A stretch of 64,000 nt of DNA from Dorea_A sp016295505 (GTDB lineage Bacteria > Bacillota > Clostridia > Lachnospirales > Lachnospiraceae), in NCBI RefSeq assembly GCF_039832105.1, contig NZ_JBDOHS010000014.1:1-64000 (forward strand), in the 5' to 3' direction. Of this stretch, positions 42,005 through 51,175 are shown one piece after another; the first letter of the stretch is position 1; each line of letters begins with the position of its first letter. A program made the position numbers and the translations under genes. Under the pieces are notes generated by a model. The model was not told the origin of the DNA and searched no databases. It saw nothing but the letters and a program-made list of their open reading frames with translations.

Positions 42005-43024
42005 TTAGAACTGTTTCAGGAAACGAATATCATTTTCGTACAACAGTCTCATGTCATCGATTTCATATTTCAGCAGCGCGATACGCTCCAGACCGACACC
42101 GAATGCAAATCCGGTATATTCTTCCGGATCAATTCCACACATTTCCAGTACATGCGGATGTACCATACCACAGCCGAGAATCTCAATCCATCCGGATCCT
42201 TTACAGAACCTGCAGCCTTTTCCGCCGCATTTGAAGCATGTAACATCCATCTCCGCGCTTGGTTCGGTAAATGGGAAGTGATGCGGTCTGAATTTTGTCT
42301 TTGTCTCTTCACCGAACAACTCTTTTGCAAATACTTCCAGAGTTCCCTTCAAATCTGAAAAAGATATGTTTTTATCAATTACAAGTCCCTCGATCTGATG
42401 GAAGGATGGAGAATGTGTCGCATCCACTTCATCAGAACGGAATACACGTCCCGGAGACAGAATACAGATTGGGAGCTTACCCTGCTCCATGATACGTGCC
42501 TGTACCGGAGATGTCTGTGTTCGAAGTACAATATCTTTATTAATATAGAAAGTATCCTGTTCATCCTTTGCCGGATGTCCGTCCGGAATATTCAGTTTAC
42601 GGAAATTATATTCGTCATACTCAATTTCCGGTCCTTCCACAACTTCATAACCCATACCGGTAAAGATCCTCTCTACCTCTTCGAGTGCGATTGTGTTCGG
42701 ATGACGATGTCCGACGGTATTTTTCTTTGCCGGAAGAGTAACATCGATTACTTCCTGCTTCATCTTCTCTTCTCTGATGGCTCTTTCCATCTTTACTTTA
42801 CTTTCTTCGAGAATACTTTCGATTGCCGCTCTCGTTTCATTGACCATCTGTCCTACCTTCGGTCTGTCTTCCGGTGCAACATCTTTCATTCCTTTTAATA
42901 CTGCGGTAAGTTCCCCTTTCTTACCAAGGAATCTTACACGCACATCATTCAGTTTTTCCGGCACATCGGCCTGTTCAATGGCCTTCAGTGCTTCATCTTT
43001 GATGTTTTGAAGTTTGTCTTTCAT
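42005..43024 (-). CDS. pheS: Phenylalanyl-tRNA synthetase alpha subunit (PheS)
   Basis: This ~339-aa class II synthetase subunit has an N-terminal coiled coil, GHRHPNTIALEEVERIFTGM, motif 2 region TQTSPVQARIMEQ and PGRVFRSDEVDATHSPSFHQ, and motif 3 FAFGVGLERIALLKYEIDDM. An insert with CFKCGGKGCRFCKGSGW adds a zinc-ribbon-like CxxC pair typical of Firmicutes PheS. ATG at 43024 has better spacing to AGGAAG than 43027. Confidence 0.97.
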   Translation of the reverse strand: MKDKLQNIKDEALKAIEQADVPEKLNDVRVRFLGKKGELTAVLKGMKDVAPEDRPKVGQMVNETRAAIESILEESKVKMERAIREEKMKQEVIDVTLPAKKNTVGHRHPNTIALEEVERIFTGMGYEVVEGPEIEYDEYNFRKLNIPDGHPAKDEQDTFYINKDIVLRTQTSPVQARIMEQGKLPICILSPGRVFRSDEVDATHSPSFHQIEGLVIDKNISFSDLKGTLEVFAKELFGEETKTKFRPHHFPFTEPSAEMDVTCFKCGGKGCRFCKGSGWIEILGCGMVHPHVLEMCGIDPEEYTGFAFGVGLERIALLKYEIDDMRLLYENDIRFLKQF

Positions 43025-43078
43025 CATTTTCTTCCTTTCATTTCTTTAAATTAAAGCATTATGATTCTTTTATAGGTA

Positions 43079-43335
43079 AAAAAAATCCCCATCCCGAAAG
43101 GGACGAGGTATAACCCGTGGTACCACCCTGATTCCCATATCCTTCCTTCGGATATGAGCACTCATAACATGCGTAACGTGCATATACGTCACCTTCTACT
43201 ATTACTTCAAAAGTGCAGCTTACGTGGGAAATTCGTTTACCATCTGAACCAAAGGGAACTTTCAGCCCGGTGATCCCCTCTCTCTTTTGGAAAATGGAGC
43301 ACTACTTACACGGTCATTGCTTTTAACTATGAATA
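43079..43335 (-). promoter_or_regulatory. T-box riboswitch leader of pheST
   Basis: The minus strand contains the T-box core AGGGTGGTACCACGGG (43129-43114), followed by a terminator hairpin CCTCGTCCCTTTCGGGATGGGG and T run (43107-43079). Upstream is a ~200-base Stem I/II region with a GAGAGAGGGGATCACC stretch. An in-frame-looking UUC at 43230-43228 in the 3' side of Stem I is a candidate Phe specifier. Uncharged tRNA-Phe should pair with the core and prevent termination, raising pheST expression. Confidence 0.93.
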
Positions 43336-43342
43336 CTTAATT

Positions 43343-43370
43343 ATTGTAACATAAGAATCGAGGATGTCAA
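43343..43370 (-). promoter_or_regulatory. Promoter of pheS leader
   Basis: TTGACA (43365-43370) and TACAAT (43343-43348) on the minus strand with a 16-base spacer, just upstream of the T-box leader. Confidence 0.8.
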
Positions 43371-43382
43371 GAAATAATTCTC

Positions 43383-44225
43383 TTACCTCCGCTCTTCCCC
43401 TTTCTGTTCACACTTTTCCTTAACCATAACATTCATTTCTCCGCCAAGCAGGATTCCATACATGCAGAAATACATCCATAACATAATCAGTACGATCGTC
43501 GTAAGGCTGCCGTACATTGTCGAAAACCCTTTGAATACATCCAGGTATACAGAAAAGATCCAGGACACGATCATCCATCCGACTGCTGTAAATGCCGCTC
43601 CGGAGAGCTGCTCCTTTATCCTGCCTTTCCGGTTCGGAAGGAACTTATAGAGCATCAGGGAAAATACTACCAGAAGGATAGGAGTAATGACGATCCTTAT
43701 CCGAATCAGCTTGTCCGCGAACTGCTCCAGGAACGGAATATGCTCTGTAATGAATATATTCAGCGTATTACCAAATACAGACATTACCAGAAGAAATATA
43801 ATCACAAGCAGGAACATGACGGTATAGATGGTCGCCCGGATTCGCAGAACGACATAATTTCTTGTCTCCTGACACTTGTAGATCATGTTCAGTCCATTTG
43901 TCATTGCAAGCACGCCTTTTCCGGCAGACCAGAGCGCCACAAGAATTGTAAGCGGGATGACACCCATCGACTGATTATACACCTGATTCACGATGGATGT
44001 GATCAATGTCTCTACCGAACTTGGAAATACCTGCAGAACAGCCGTCATGATATCAGCTTTTGTAACCGGTGTATATTGCACCATTGTAATCAGAAGCAGG
44101 ATAATCGGGATCAGACTCAGCATGAAGAAATATGCTGCCTGTGCGGCATATGCTCCGACATGATCATTTCCTATCCTGCTCGTTATTTCAATTACTTTAC
44201 TATACAGATTTTTTACTTTCTTCAT
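43383..44225 (-). CDS. YihY/UPF0761 family membrane protein
   Basis: This 280-aa protein has six hydrophobic segments and the family signatures HVGAYAAQAAYFFMLSLIPI, SAGKGVLAMTNGLNMIYKCQ and TIVLIMLWMYFCMYGILLGG. YihY (once called RNase BN by mistake) is an inner-membrane protein of unclear role. GGGAG lies before the ATG. It ends about 13 bases from the pheS promoter. Confidence 0.92.
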   Translation of the reverse strand: MKKVKNLYSKVIEITSRIGNDHVGAYAAQAAYFFMLSLIPIILLLITMVQYTPVTKADIMTAVLQVFPSSVETLITSIVNQVYNQSMGVIPLTILVALWSAGKGVLAMTNGLNMIYKCQETRNYVVLRIRATIYTVMFLLVIIFLLVMSVFGNTLNIFITEHIPFLEQFADKLIRIRIVITPILLVVFSLMLYKFLPNRKGRIKEQLSGAAFTAVGWMIVSWIFSVYLDVFKGFSTMYGSLTTIVLIMLWMYFCMYGILLGGEMNVMVKEKCEQKGEERR

Positions 44226-44281
44226 TGTATTCTCCCGATATATTTAACCTATATTTTACTTGATTTTCACCGGTTTGTCTA

Positions 44282-45682
44282 TTACATCTTAACTTCAACT
44301 GTGATCCCCTGAAAAAACAGGGTCAGTATCTCTATATAAGTTTTCCCGTTTTTTGCCATTTCATTTGCTCCGTTCTGGCTCATTCCGATTCCGTGCCCAT
44401 ACCCGCCTCCTCTGATCTTATATACATCTTCGTTCTTTTCGATTGTAAAAAATGCGCTCGGAAGCAGCGTCTGGCCGGGTACTTTTGTACCATCCTGTTT
44501 GATGATCTCATATCCACTTCCGCCAAGTGCCCTTCGGATCTTATTTTCTGTATCTACTGTTACACTCCCTTTATCACCCACTGCACAGATCTGGAGCACA
44601 ATATTCCCGGCTCCTGTTCTTGTCACTTCTATACTTTTCAGTTTTCCAATGTCCTTCCCCGTATAAAAACCGATCAGTCCGGACAACACTTCTTCCGGAA
44701 TGTCTGCTTCCCACCGGTACCATGGAAGGTCCTTTTCATAATCGCCGTTTTCTCCTCTTACTTCAACCGACTTCAGATATTGATTTGCTTCACTGACCGG
44801 TGTCCCCCATGCCCGGACATCCGTAGTGACACCACAGGAGGTTGAATAATAATACGCCGTTACTATCTGTCCGTGATAACAGAGTACCTGACCGGCCGTC
44901 TCTGAGACCGCCTGATCTGTCATCTCCTGCGGAAGACTGTTTCCATATACCTGATAATCTGTGCTGTCATTCACATGTGCTTCATATTCCGGATATGCAT
45001 AGCTTTCCATCTGCTGCCATGCATAACTCCTTGCACACACCGCCTGAGCCTTTAATGCTTCCAGTTCATAAGAAGCCGGCATCTCGCTTGGAACTACTCT
45101 GCACAGATATGTTTCTACCGGAAGCTCATTGATGACCACGATTCCCTCCGGAGTCGTCCGAAGTTCCAGCACTCCCGCATAGGATGGATGTCCGCAGGCC
45201 CTCGTAATTCCCGTTACTGTAACTTCTCCTCCATCTCTGGCCTTTATCCGGACGATGCCGTCCTGAAACCATGTACTATCCGGCAGGAACTGAACCGTCT
45301 CCCCTTCCGCAGTTTCCAGTACCGTTTCACCTGCACAGATCTCCATGCCGCCTGCAGCACATACTTCTACCGAGGAATGTACCTCCTGCTTATACCCATC
45401 CGTCATGATCAGCACCCGAATAACGGAAGAGTCCTGTCCTGTTTCTTCCTGCGATGCTGTATTCCCATCCTGAATATCTGTCTCGTATTTCCGGTTGTTC
45501 TGATCCTGCTTTGCATATACTGCTGACAACAGACCGCAGACGATCAGAAGCATGATCAAAAGGGACATCCCAAGGTAAGACATCCGTTTCAATTCTTCAT
45601 TTCTCAACGCTTTATTTTTTCTGTTTCTGCTCACTTGCCATGTAACCTCTTGTCCCAGGTCTTTCTCTAATGTATGCTTCAA
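44282..45682 (-). CDS. spoIID: SpoIID/LytB-domain protein
   Basis: This 466-aa protein has a basic cytoplasmic N-terminus, one membrane helix (MSLLIMLLIVCGLLSAVYA, residues ~39-57) and an extracellular SpoIID domain: LPVETYLCRVVPSEMPASYE, LKAQAVCARSYAWQQMESYA, YYYSTSCGVTTDVRAWGTPV and GGGYGHGIGMSQNGANEMA. SpoIID cuts denuded glycan strands during engulfment of the forespore. Here it is longer than Bacillus SpoIID (~340 aa), with extra beta-rich sequence between helix and domain. The assigned start codon is TTG; an ATG at 45583 just before the helix is the alternative. Confidence 0.85.
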   Translation of the reverse strand: MKHTLEKDLGQEVTWQVSRNRKNKALRNEELKRMSYLGMSLLIMLLIVCGLLSAVYAKQDQNNRKYETDIQDGNTASQEETGQDSSVIRVLIMTDGYKQEVHSSVEVCAAGGMEICAGETVLETAEGETVQFLPDSTWFQDGIVRIKARDGGEVTVTGITRACGHPSYAGVLELRTTPEGIVVINELPVETYLCRVVPSEMPASYELEALKAQAVCARSYAWQQMESYAYPEYEAHVNDSTDYQVYGNSLPQEMTDQAVSETAGQVLCYHGQIVTAYYYSTSCGVTTDVRAWGTPVSEANQYLKSVEVRGENGDYEKDLPWYRWEADIPEEVLSGLIGFYTGKDIGKLKSIEVTRTGAGNIVLQICAVGDKGSVTVDTENKIRRALGGSGYEIIKQDGTKVPGQTLLPSAFFTIEKNEDVYKIRGGGYGHGIGMSQNGANEMAKNGKTYIEILTLFFQGITVEVKM

Positions 45683-45712
45683 TATGTTCTTCTATGAACT
45701 CGTTTTATACTG

Positions 45713-45936
45713 CAAAAAAGGCAGCCACGCACGGCTGCCCTTTATCATTTGCATATCCCCAAAATGCCGGTTTCTGTATTTTGACTCCTAGCCACAGCTA
45801 GGTGGGTGTCCGCATCTGCTTTTTTGTCTTCCCCTGCATGATCGGGGGCCTGACATATTACAGAGATGTAGGAGTCCCGTTTAAAGTATTGTAGGTTCAA
45901 AATTACAGAAGTTATCGCACATCCCAGGTTTTGACT
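45713..45936 (-). ncRNA. Structured non-coding RNA, class unresolved (raiA-type best guess, or 6S)
   Basis: A ~224-nt transcript is bounded by its own promoter and a strong terminator. Paired elements: TTCTGTAATTTTGA near the 5' part with TCAAAATACAGAA near the 3' part, GACTCCTA with TAGGAGTC, an exact CCTAGC-TGTG-GCTAGG hairpin, a CCCC/GGGG hairpin and ACATCTC/GCAGATG-type pairs. No open reading frame fits. The multi-branched fold reminds me of the raiA RNA class; a 6S RNA is the alternative, but the unpaired bubble is one-sided. Class assignment is from memory. Confidence 0.6.
45719..45741 (-). terminator. Terminator of the structured RNA
   Basis: GGCAGCC (45720-45726) pairs exactly with GGCTGCC (45733-45739). 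On the minus strand the stem is followed by a run of six T (45719-45714). Confidence 0.9.
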
Positions 45937-45942
45937 AAAATT

Positions 45943-45971
45943 ATTATAACCTATTTACGTACATTTTACAA
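45943..45971 (-). promoter_or_regulatory. Promoter of the structured RNA
   Basis: TTGTAA (45966-45971) and TATAAT (45943-45948) on the minus strand, 17-base spacer. It starts only 17 bases past the pckA stop, so the RNA is transcribed independently. Confidence 0.75.
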
Positions 45972-45988
45972 CTCATAAAAGCGTTTTT

Positions 45989-47593
45989 TTATAACTGTGG
46001 ACCAGCAGAAACTAATGCTTTTCCGGCTTCATTTCCTTCGTATTTTGCAAAGTTCTTGATGAATCTTCCCGCAAGGTCTTTTGCCTTCTCTTCCCACTGT
46101 GCAGCATCTGCATAAGTATCGCGAGGATCCAGAATTGCAGGATCAACGCCCGGAAGCTCTGTAGGTACTTCAAAATCAAAGTATGGAATCTTCTTTGTAG
46201 GTGCATTCAGGATATCTCCATTCAGGATTGCATCGATGATTCCACGGGTATCCTTGATAGAGATACGTTTTCCTGTGCCATTCCATCCTGTATTAACAAG
46301 GTATGCTTTTGCACCACTCTTTTCCATTCTCTTAACAAGCTCTTCTGCATATTTTGTAGGATGCAGTTCCAGGAATGCCTGTCCGAAGCAAGCAGAGAAA
46401 GTAGGTGTCGGCTCTGTGATTCCACGCTCTGTTCCTGCAAGCTTTGCTGTAAATCCTGACAGGAAGTAATACTGTGTCTGCTCTGGTGTCAGTACAGATA
46501 CCGGTGGAAGTACTCCGAAAGCGTCTGCAGACAGGAAGATTACATTCTGAGCAGCCGGAGCGGAAGATACCGGACGTACAATCTTTTCAATATGATCAAT
46601 CGGGTAAGAAACACGTGTATTTTCTGTTACGCTCTTGTCTGCAAAGTCAATCTTTCCGTCAGCGTCAAGTGTTACGTTCTCAAGAAGCGCATTACGTCTG
46701 ATCGCATTGTAGATATCCGGTTCAGATTCTTTGTCCAGGTTAATTACTTTTGCGTAGCATCCACCTTCAAAGTTAAATACTCCATTGTCATCCCATCCGT
46801 GCTCATCATCACCGATCAGAAGACGCTTTGGATCTGTAGAAAGTGTTGTCTTACCAGTTCCGGACAGACCGAAGAAGATTGCTGTGTTCTCTCCGTTCAT
46901 ATCTGTATTTGCTGAACAGTGCATAGATGCAATTCCTTTCAGCGGAAGGTAATAGTTCATCATGGAGAACATACCTTTCTTCATCTCTCCGCCGTACCAT
47001 GTATTAATGATAACCTGTTCACGACTTGTGATATTGAACACAACTGCAGTCTCTGAATTCAGTCCTAATTCTTTATAATTTTCAACTTTTGCTTTTGAAG
47101 CATTATAAACAACAAAATCTGGCTCAAAACTCTCAAGTTCTTCTGCGGTAGGCATAATGAACATGTTCTCAACAAAATGAGCCTGCCATGCAACTTCCAT
47201 GATGAAACGGATCGCCATGCGTGTATCCTTATTCGCTCCACAGAAAGCATCTACTACATAAAGCTTCTTATCGCAAAGCTCTTTTACTGCAATATCCTTT
47301 ACTGCTGCCCATGTCTCTTCAGAAGCCGGATGGTTATCGTTCTTGTACTCATCAGAAGTCCACCATACAGTATCTTTGGAGTTTTCATCCATAACGATGA
47401 ATTTATCTTTTGGAGAACGTCCGGTATATACGCCTGTCATTACGTTCACTGCTCCAAGCTCGCTGACCTGTCCTTTTTCAAATCCTTCAAGACCTGCCTG
47501 TGTCTCTTCCTCAAATAATAATTCATAAGAAGGGTTGTGTACAATCTCTGTAGTTCCTGAAATGCCGTACTTACTTAAATCGATTTTCGCCAT
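45989..47593 (-). CDS. pckA: Phosphoenolpyruvate carboxykinase (ATP)
   Basis: This 534-aa enzyme interconverts oxaloacetate and PEP with ATP. Seen: VMTGVYTGRSPKDKFIVMDE, the kinase-1a P-loop FFGLSGTGKTTLSTDPKRLL, kinase-2 IGDDEHGWDDNGVFNFEGGC, and NTGWNGTGKRISIKDTRGII. Length is standard. It is monocistronic with its own promoter. In a fermenter it may run toward oxaloacetate. Confidence 0.97.
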   Translation of the reverse strand: MAKIDLSKYGISGTTEIVHNPSYELLFEEETQAGLEGFEKGQVSELGAVNVMTGVYTGRSPKDKFIVMDENSKDTVWWTSDEYKNDNHPASEETWAAVKDIAVKELCDKKLYVVDAFCGANKDTRMAIRFIMEVAWQAHFVENMFIMPTAEELESFEPDFVVYNASKAKVENYKELGLNSETAVVFNITSREQVIINTWYGGEMKKGMFSMMNYYLPLKGIASMHCSANTDMNGENTAIFFGLSGTGKTTLSTDPKRLLIGDDEHGWDDNGVFNFEGGCYAKVINLDKESEPDIYNAIRRNALLENVTLDADGKIDFADKSVTENTRVSYPIDHIEKIVRPVSSAPAAQNVIFLSADAFGVLPPVSVLTPEQTQYYFLSGFTAKLAGTERGITEPTPTFSACFGQAFLELHPTKYAEELVKRMEKSGAKAYLVNTGWNGTGKRISIKDTRGIIDAILNGDILNAPTKKIPYFDFEVPTELPGVDPAILDPRDTYADAAQWEEKAKDLAGRFIKNFAKYEGNEAGKALVSAGPQL

Positions 47594-47678
47594 CTTTGTT
47601 TAACCTCTTTTCTATAAATTTGAGCGTCGTCGGAGCTGTTCATCCTATCCCATGTCCCGCAACAACGACATTTGTTCC

Positions 47679-47733
47679 ATTATCGCATTTTTCTACAAAA
47701 AAGTCAACACTTTAACAATCTCTTTCGCGAAAG
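47679..47733 (-). promoter_or_regulatory. pckA promoter with upstream palindrome
   Basis: TTGACT (47702-47707) and GATAAT (47679-47684) on the minus strand, 17-base spacer. A perfect 12-bp palindrome CTTTCGCGAAAG (47722-47733) lies about 14 bases upstream of the -35 and could bind a regulator. Confidence 0.65.
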
Positions 47734-47794
47734 TTTATATCCTTTATTATTCATTTATTTTTCTCTTTTCCTAAAAATTCGTTTTCACTTTTAC

Positions 47795-47832
47795 AAAAAA
47801 TGCAGGATTAATCAATTAATCCTGCATTTTTT
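47795..47832 (-). terminator. Terminator after thrC
   Basis: A perfect 18-bp stem, AAAAAATGCAGGATTAAT (47795-47812) with its complement (47815-47832), with a minimal loop and T run. It lies 44 bases past the thrC stop. Confidence 0.9.
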
Positions 47833-47876
47833 GTTTTTCCAATTATGAAATTTATTTATAATTAACATAAATATTC

Positions 47877-49364
47877 TTATATATTTAAAATCTTCTCCAC
47901 TGTCTCGCGCATATTATCCTTCTCGCATTCCAGGGTATGCAGAACATTTGCATTCAGAATATCCTGAATTGCCTGTGGCATCTCTACACCGGACACAGTC
48001 TCCAATACTTTCAAGAGATCCAGTTCATCCATATCTGCATACTTTTCATCGATTGCCGTCAGAACACTTTTTACAAACTTATACGGACTTGCAGTAGATG
48101 CAACCACACTCTTTTTGGAATCCAGTGAGTTTTCCTGATATTTCCCGCATACATAAGATGCCACCGCAGTGTGTGTATCGATCACATATCCGGTCTTATT
48201 GTATACTTCCCTGATATTCTGAGCACATTCTGCTTCCGTTGCATATCCTGACACAAAATCATTCATTCGTGCCTTCATATCATCCGTTATCTCATATACA
48301 CCTCTGCACTTCAGATCTTCCATCATCTGCTTTGTCTTCTGATCATCTTCTCCTGATATCAGATAGATCAGACGTTCCAGATTGCTGGAGATGAGAATAT
48401 CCATAGACGGAGAAGAAGTAAGTACGAACTCACGATTTCTGTCATAAGTTCCGGTCTGGAAGAAATCAAACAGAACTTTATTCTCATTGGATGCACATAC
48501 AAGCTTATCGATCGGCACTCCCATCTGCTTTGCATAATAGGCCGCAAGAATATTTCCGAAGTTTCCTGTCGGAACAACAACATTGATCTTCTCTCCTAGC
48601 TGAATCTCTTCATTTTCCAGAAGTTTTGCATATGCATATACGTAATATACGACCTGTGGAACAAGGCGTCCGATATTAATGGAATTAGCAGAAGAAAACT
48701 GATAACCATTATCTTCCAGCTTCTTCGCCAGCTCCGAATCTTCAAACATCGCTTTCACACCGCTCTGTGCATGATCAAAATTGCCATGGATTGCCACAAC
48801 ATCTACATTATTTCCCTTCTGAGTGACCATCTGGAGCTCCTGCACTCTGCTGACACCGTTTTTCGGATAGAATACGATGATTCTGGTTCCTTCCACATCC
48901 GCAAATCCGGCGAGTGCAGCCTTGCCTGTATCTCCGGAGGTTGCAGTAAGGATCACAATCTTATTCTGCACCTGATTCTTCTTCGCAGATGTCGTCATGA
49001 GATGTGGCAGAATCGAAAGTGCCATATCCTTAAACGCAATCGTTGCACCATGGAATAATTCCAGATAATAGGTATTGTCTACTTTTACCAGTGGCGCAAT
49101 CTCTTTTGTATCAAACTTACTGTCATATGCCCTGGTGATACAGTTTCTCAACTCTTCCTCCGTAAAATCTGTCAGAAACTGCTTCATTACGGTATATGCC
49201 GTCTCCTGGTACGTCATTCCCTTCAGTTCTTCCATAGAAACATCCAGCACCGGAAGTTTTTCCGGAACAAAAAGTCCTCCGTCCGGAGCAAGTCCTTTTA
49301 AGATTGCTTCTGAAGCTGTCACTCTGAGATTGGAATTTCTTGTACTTTTATAATGTAGATTCAT
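47877..49364 (-). CDS. thrC: Threonine synthase
   Basis: This 495-aa PLP enzyme converts O-phosphohomoserine to threonine. Signatures: ASEAILKGLAPDGGLFVPEK, the PLP lysine in LFHGATIAFKDMALSILPHL, VILTATSGDTGKAALAGFAD, SANSINIGRLVPQVVYYVYA and VVPTGNFGNILAAYYAKQMG. It is the yeast/E. coli-type long form. Last gene of leuC-leuD-nhaC-thrC. Confidence 0.96.
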   Translation of the reverse strand: MNLHYKSTRNSNLRVTASEAILKGLAPDGGLFVPEKLPVLDVSMEELKGMTYQETAYTVMKQFLTDFTEEELRNCITRAYDSKFDTKEIAPLVKVDNTYYLELFHGATIAFKDMALSILPHLMTTSAKKNQVQNKIVILTATSGDTGKAALAGFADVEGTRIIVFYPKNGVSRVQELQMVTQKGNNVDVVAIHGNFDHAQSGVKAMFEDSELAKKLEDNGYQFSSANSINIGRLVPQVVYYVYAYAKLLENEEIQLGEKINVVVPTGNFGNILAAYYAKQMGVPIDKLVCASNENKVLFDFFQTGTYDRNREFVLTSSPSMDILISSNLERLIYLISGEDDQKTKQMMEDLKCRGVYEITDDMKARMNDFVSGYATEAECAQNIREVYNKTGYVIDTHTAVASYVCGKYQENSLDSKKSVVASTASPYKFVKSVLTAIDEKYADMDELDLLKVLETVSGVEMPQAIQDILNANVLHTLECEKDNMRETVEKILNI

Positions 49365-49390
49365 TCTCTTTTCTTCCTTCCATACTTACT

Positions 49391-50668
49391 TTAATCTGCT
49401 TTTCGAAACAGAATGAAAAGCACGGCACTGATCGCCATCAACACAGGATAGAACAGATACGGCATAATCTGAAACGGAGTAAGTCCGGTAAGACCCGCCG
49501 CTGACAGAAGCTGTGCTCCATATGGAATCAGCCCCTGCCCCACCGATGTGAAGATATCCAGCAAAGATGCAGATCGTCTCGGAGACACATGAAATTCTTC
49601 ACTGATCTCCTTTGCGATCGGTCCTGTCATAACGATTGCAACCGTATTGTTTGCTGTACACATATCTACAAGAAGTGACAGACCTGCAATTCCGATCTCA
49701 GCTCCGCGCTGTCCTTTGATTCTCGTTTTTATCATATTCAGAATAAAGCGAATTCCCCCATATTCCTTTACCAGTGACACAATACATGCCACGATCATAG
49801 ATATCACCGTAATATCATACATCCCGGTCACACCGTTTCCTACTGCAGAGAACATCTCTCCCAGCGCAAGGCTTCCGGTCGCAACTCCAATAACCAGCGA
49901 CAGCACTGTACCTCCGATCAGCACCAGAAACACATTGATTCCGATCAGTGCACCTGCAAGAACGACAAGATACGGGATGACCCTCAGAACATTATATGTA
50001 AGTTCTTCATTTAATTCGCATTCTCCATGCATTGTCAGTACAAAAAACAGCACCATAGTGATCAACGCTGCAGGGAGCACGATCAGAAAGTTCTCTCTGA
50101 ACTTATCCCGCATTTCACATCCCTGTGTCTTGACCGCCGCGATCGTCGTATCTGAAATCATGGACAGATTATCTCCAAACATCGCGCCGCATACAACCGC
50201 TCCTATACAGATTGCCAGAGCAAATCCGGTCTTTTCACTGATACCGACTGCAATCGGAGCCAGCGCTGCGATCGTCCCCATAGATGTCCCCATGGAAACG
50301 GAGATAAAGCATCCGATCACAAACAGTCCCACTACTGCAATCCCTGCCGGAAGAACAGAAAGTCCCAGATTGACTGTACTCTCAACTCCGCCTGCTGCCG
50401 TGACTGCTCCGGAAAATGCACCGGCACACAGATAGATCAGACACATCGTAATGATATTGTCATCTCCGACTCCCTGTGCCGCAATTCTGATCTTATCATT
50501 AAAGCTCAGCTCACTGTTCTGCAAAAAGGCAATGAACAATGCAATCAAAAATGCTACTATTGCAGGCATCGCATAAAAATCCCCCGTCACGATGCCCGAG
50601 CCCAAAAATATTACCAGGAAAACTCCTATCGGCAGCAATGCTGCCGCGTTACCTCTCTCTTGACCCAT
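49391..50668 (-). CDS. NhaC-family Na+/H+ antiporter-like transporter
   Basis: This 425-aa protein has ~10 hydrophobic helices and NhaC-superfamily features: SVSMGTSMGTIAALAPIAVG, GAVVCGAMFGDNLSMISDTT (the GDxLSxISDTT-type motif) and CTANNTVAIVMTGPIAKEIS. It may exchange Na+ and H+ or carry an amino/organic acid. Its place between leuD and thrC hints at transport of a branched-chain or threonine-related compound, which is only inference. Confidence 0.85.
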   Translation of the reverse strand: MGQERGNAAALLPIGVFLVIFLGSGIVTGDFYAMPAIVAFLIALFIAFLQNSELSFNDKIRIAAQGVGDDNIITMCLIYLCAGAFSGAVTAAGGVESTVNLGLSVLPAGIAVVGLFVIGCFISVSMGTSMGTIAALAPIAVGISEKTGFALAICIGAVVCGAMFGDNLSMISDTTIAAVKTQGCEMRDKFRENFLIVLPAALITMVLFFVLTMHGECELNEELTYNVLRVIPYLVVLAGALIGINVFLVLIGGTVLSLVIGVATGSLALGEMFSAVGNGVTGMYDITVISMIVACIVSLVKEYGGIRFILNMIKTRIKGQRGAEIGIAGLSLLVDMCTANNTVAIVMTGPIAKEISEEFHVSPRRSASLLDIFTSVGQGLIPYGAQLLSAAGLTGLTPFQIMPYLFYPVLMAISAVLFILFRKAD

Positions 50669-50683
50669 TCCAACACCTCTTAT

Positions 50684-51175
50684 TTACTTTTTCTTACTGT
50701 TTGTATACTTTACAAGGCCTCCCGCCGCAATCAGCTTCTGCATGAATTCCGGGAACGGCTGTCCCTGGTATTCGGTGCCTTTGGTTCTATCATAGATTTT
50801 TCCGTTGTCAAAATCAATCTCCACCTCATCCCCTGCTTCAATCTCTTTTGCTGCTTCCGGACACTCTATGATCGGAAGTCCGATGTTGATTGCATTTCTG
50901 TAGAAGATTCTTGCGAATGTCTCAGCGATCACGCAGCTGACACCGGCAGTCTTAAGACAAAGCGGCGCATGTTCTCTGGAAGACCCGCATCCAAAGTTCT
51001 TATTTGCCACAATGATATCCCCCGGCTGAACCTTGTGAACGAATTCCGGATCAATGTCTGCCATAGCATGACTTGCAAGTTCCTGCGGATCAAAAGAATT
51101 CAGATACCTTGCAGGAATAATTACGTCCGTATCAACGTTGTCACCATATTTAAAAACGTGTCCCAATGCCTTCAT
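50684..51175 (-). CDS. leuD: 3-isopropylmalate dehydratase small subunit (LeuD)
   Basis: This 163-aa subunit has GHVFKYGDNVDTDVIIPARY and NFGCGSSREHAPLCLKTAGV, the swivelling aconitase C-terminal domain of the short archaeal/clostridial type. It pairs with LeuC to isomerise isopropylmalate. Its ATG overlaps the leuC stop. Confidence 0.95.
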   Translation of the reverse strand: MKALGHVFKYGDNVDTDVIIPARYLNSFDPQELASHAMADIDPEFVHKVQPGDIIVANKNFGCGSSREHAPLCLKTAGVSCVIAETFARIFYRNAINIGLPIIECPEAAKEIEAGDEVEIDFDNGKIYDRTKGTEYQGQPFPEFMQKLIAAGGLVKYTNSKKK

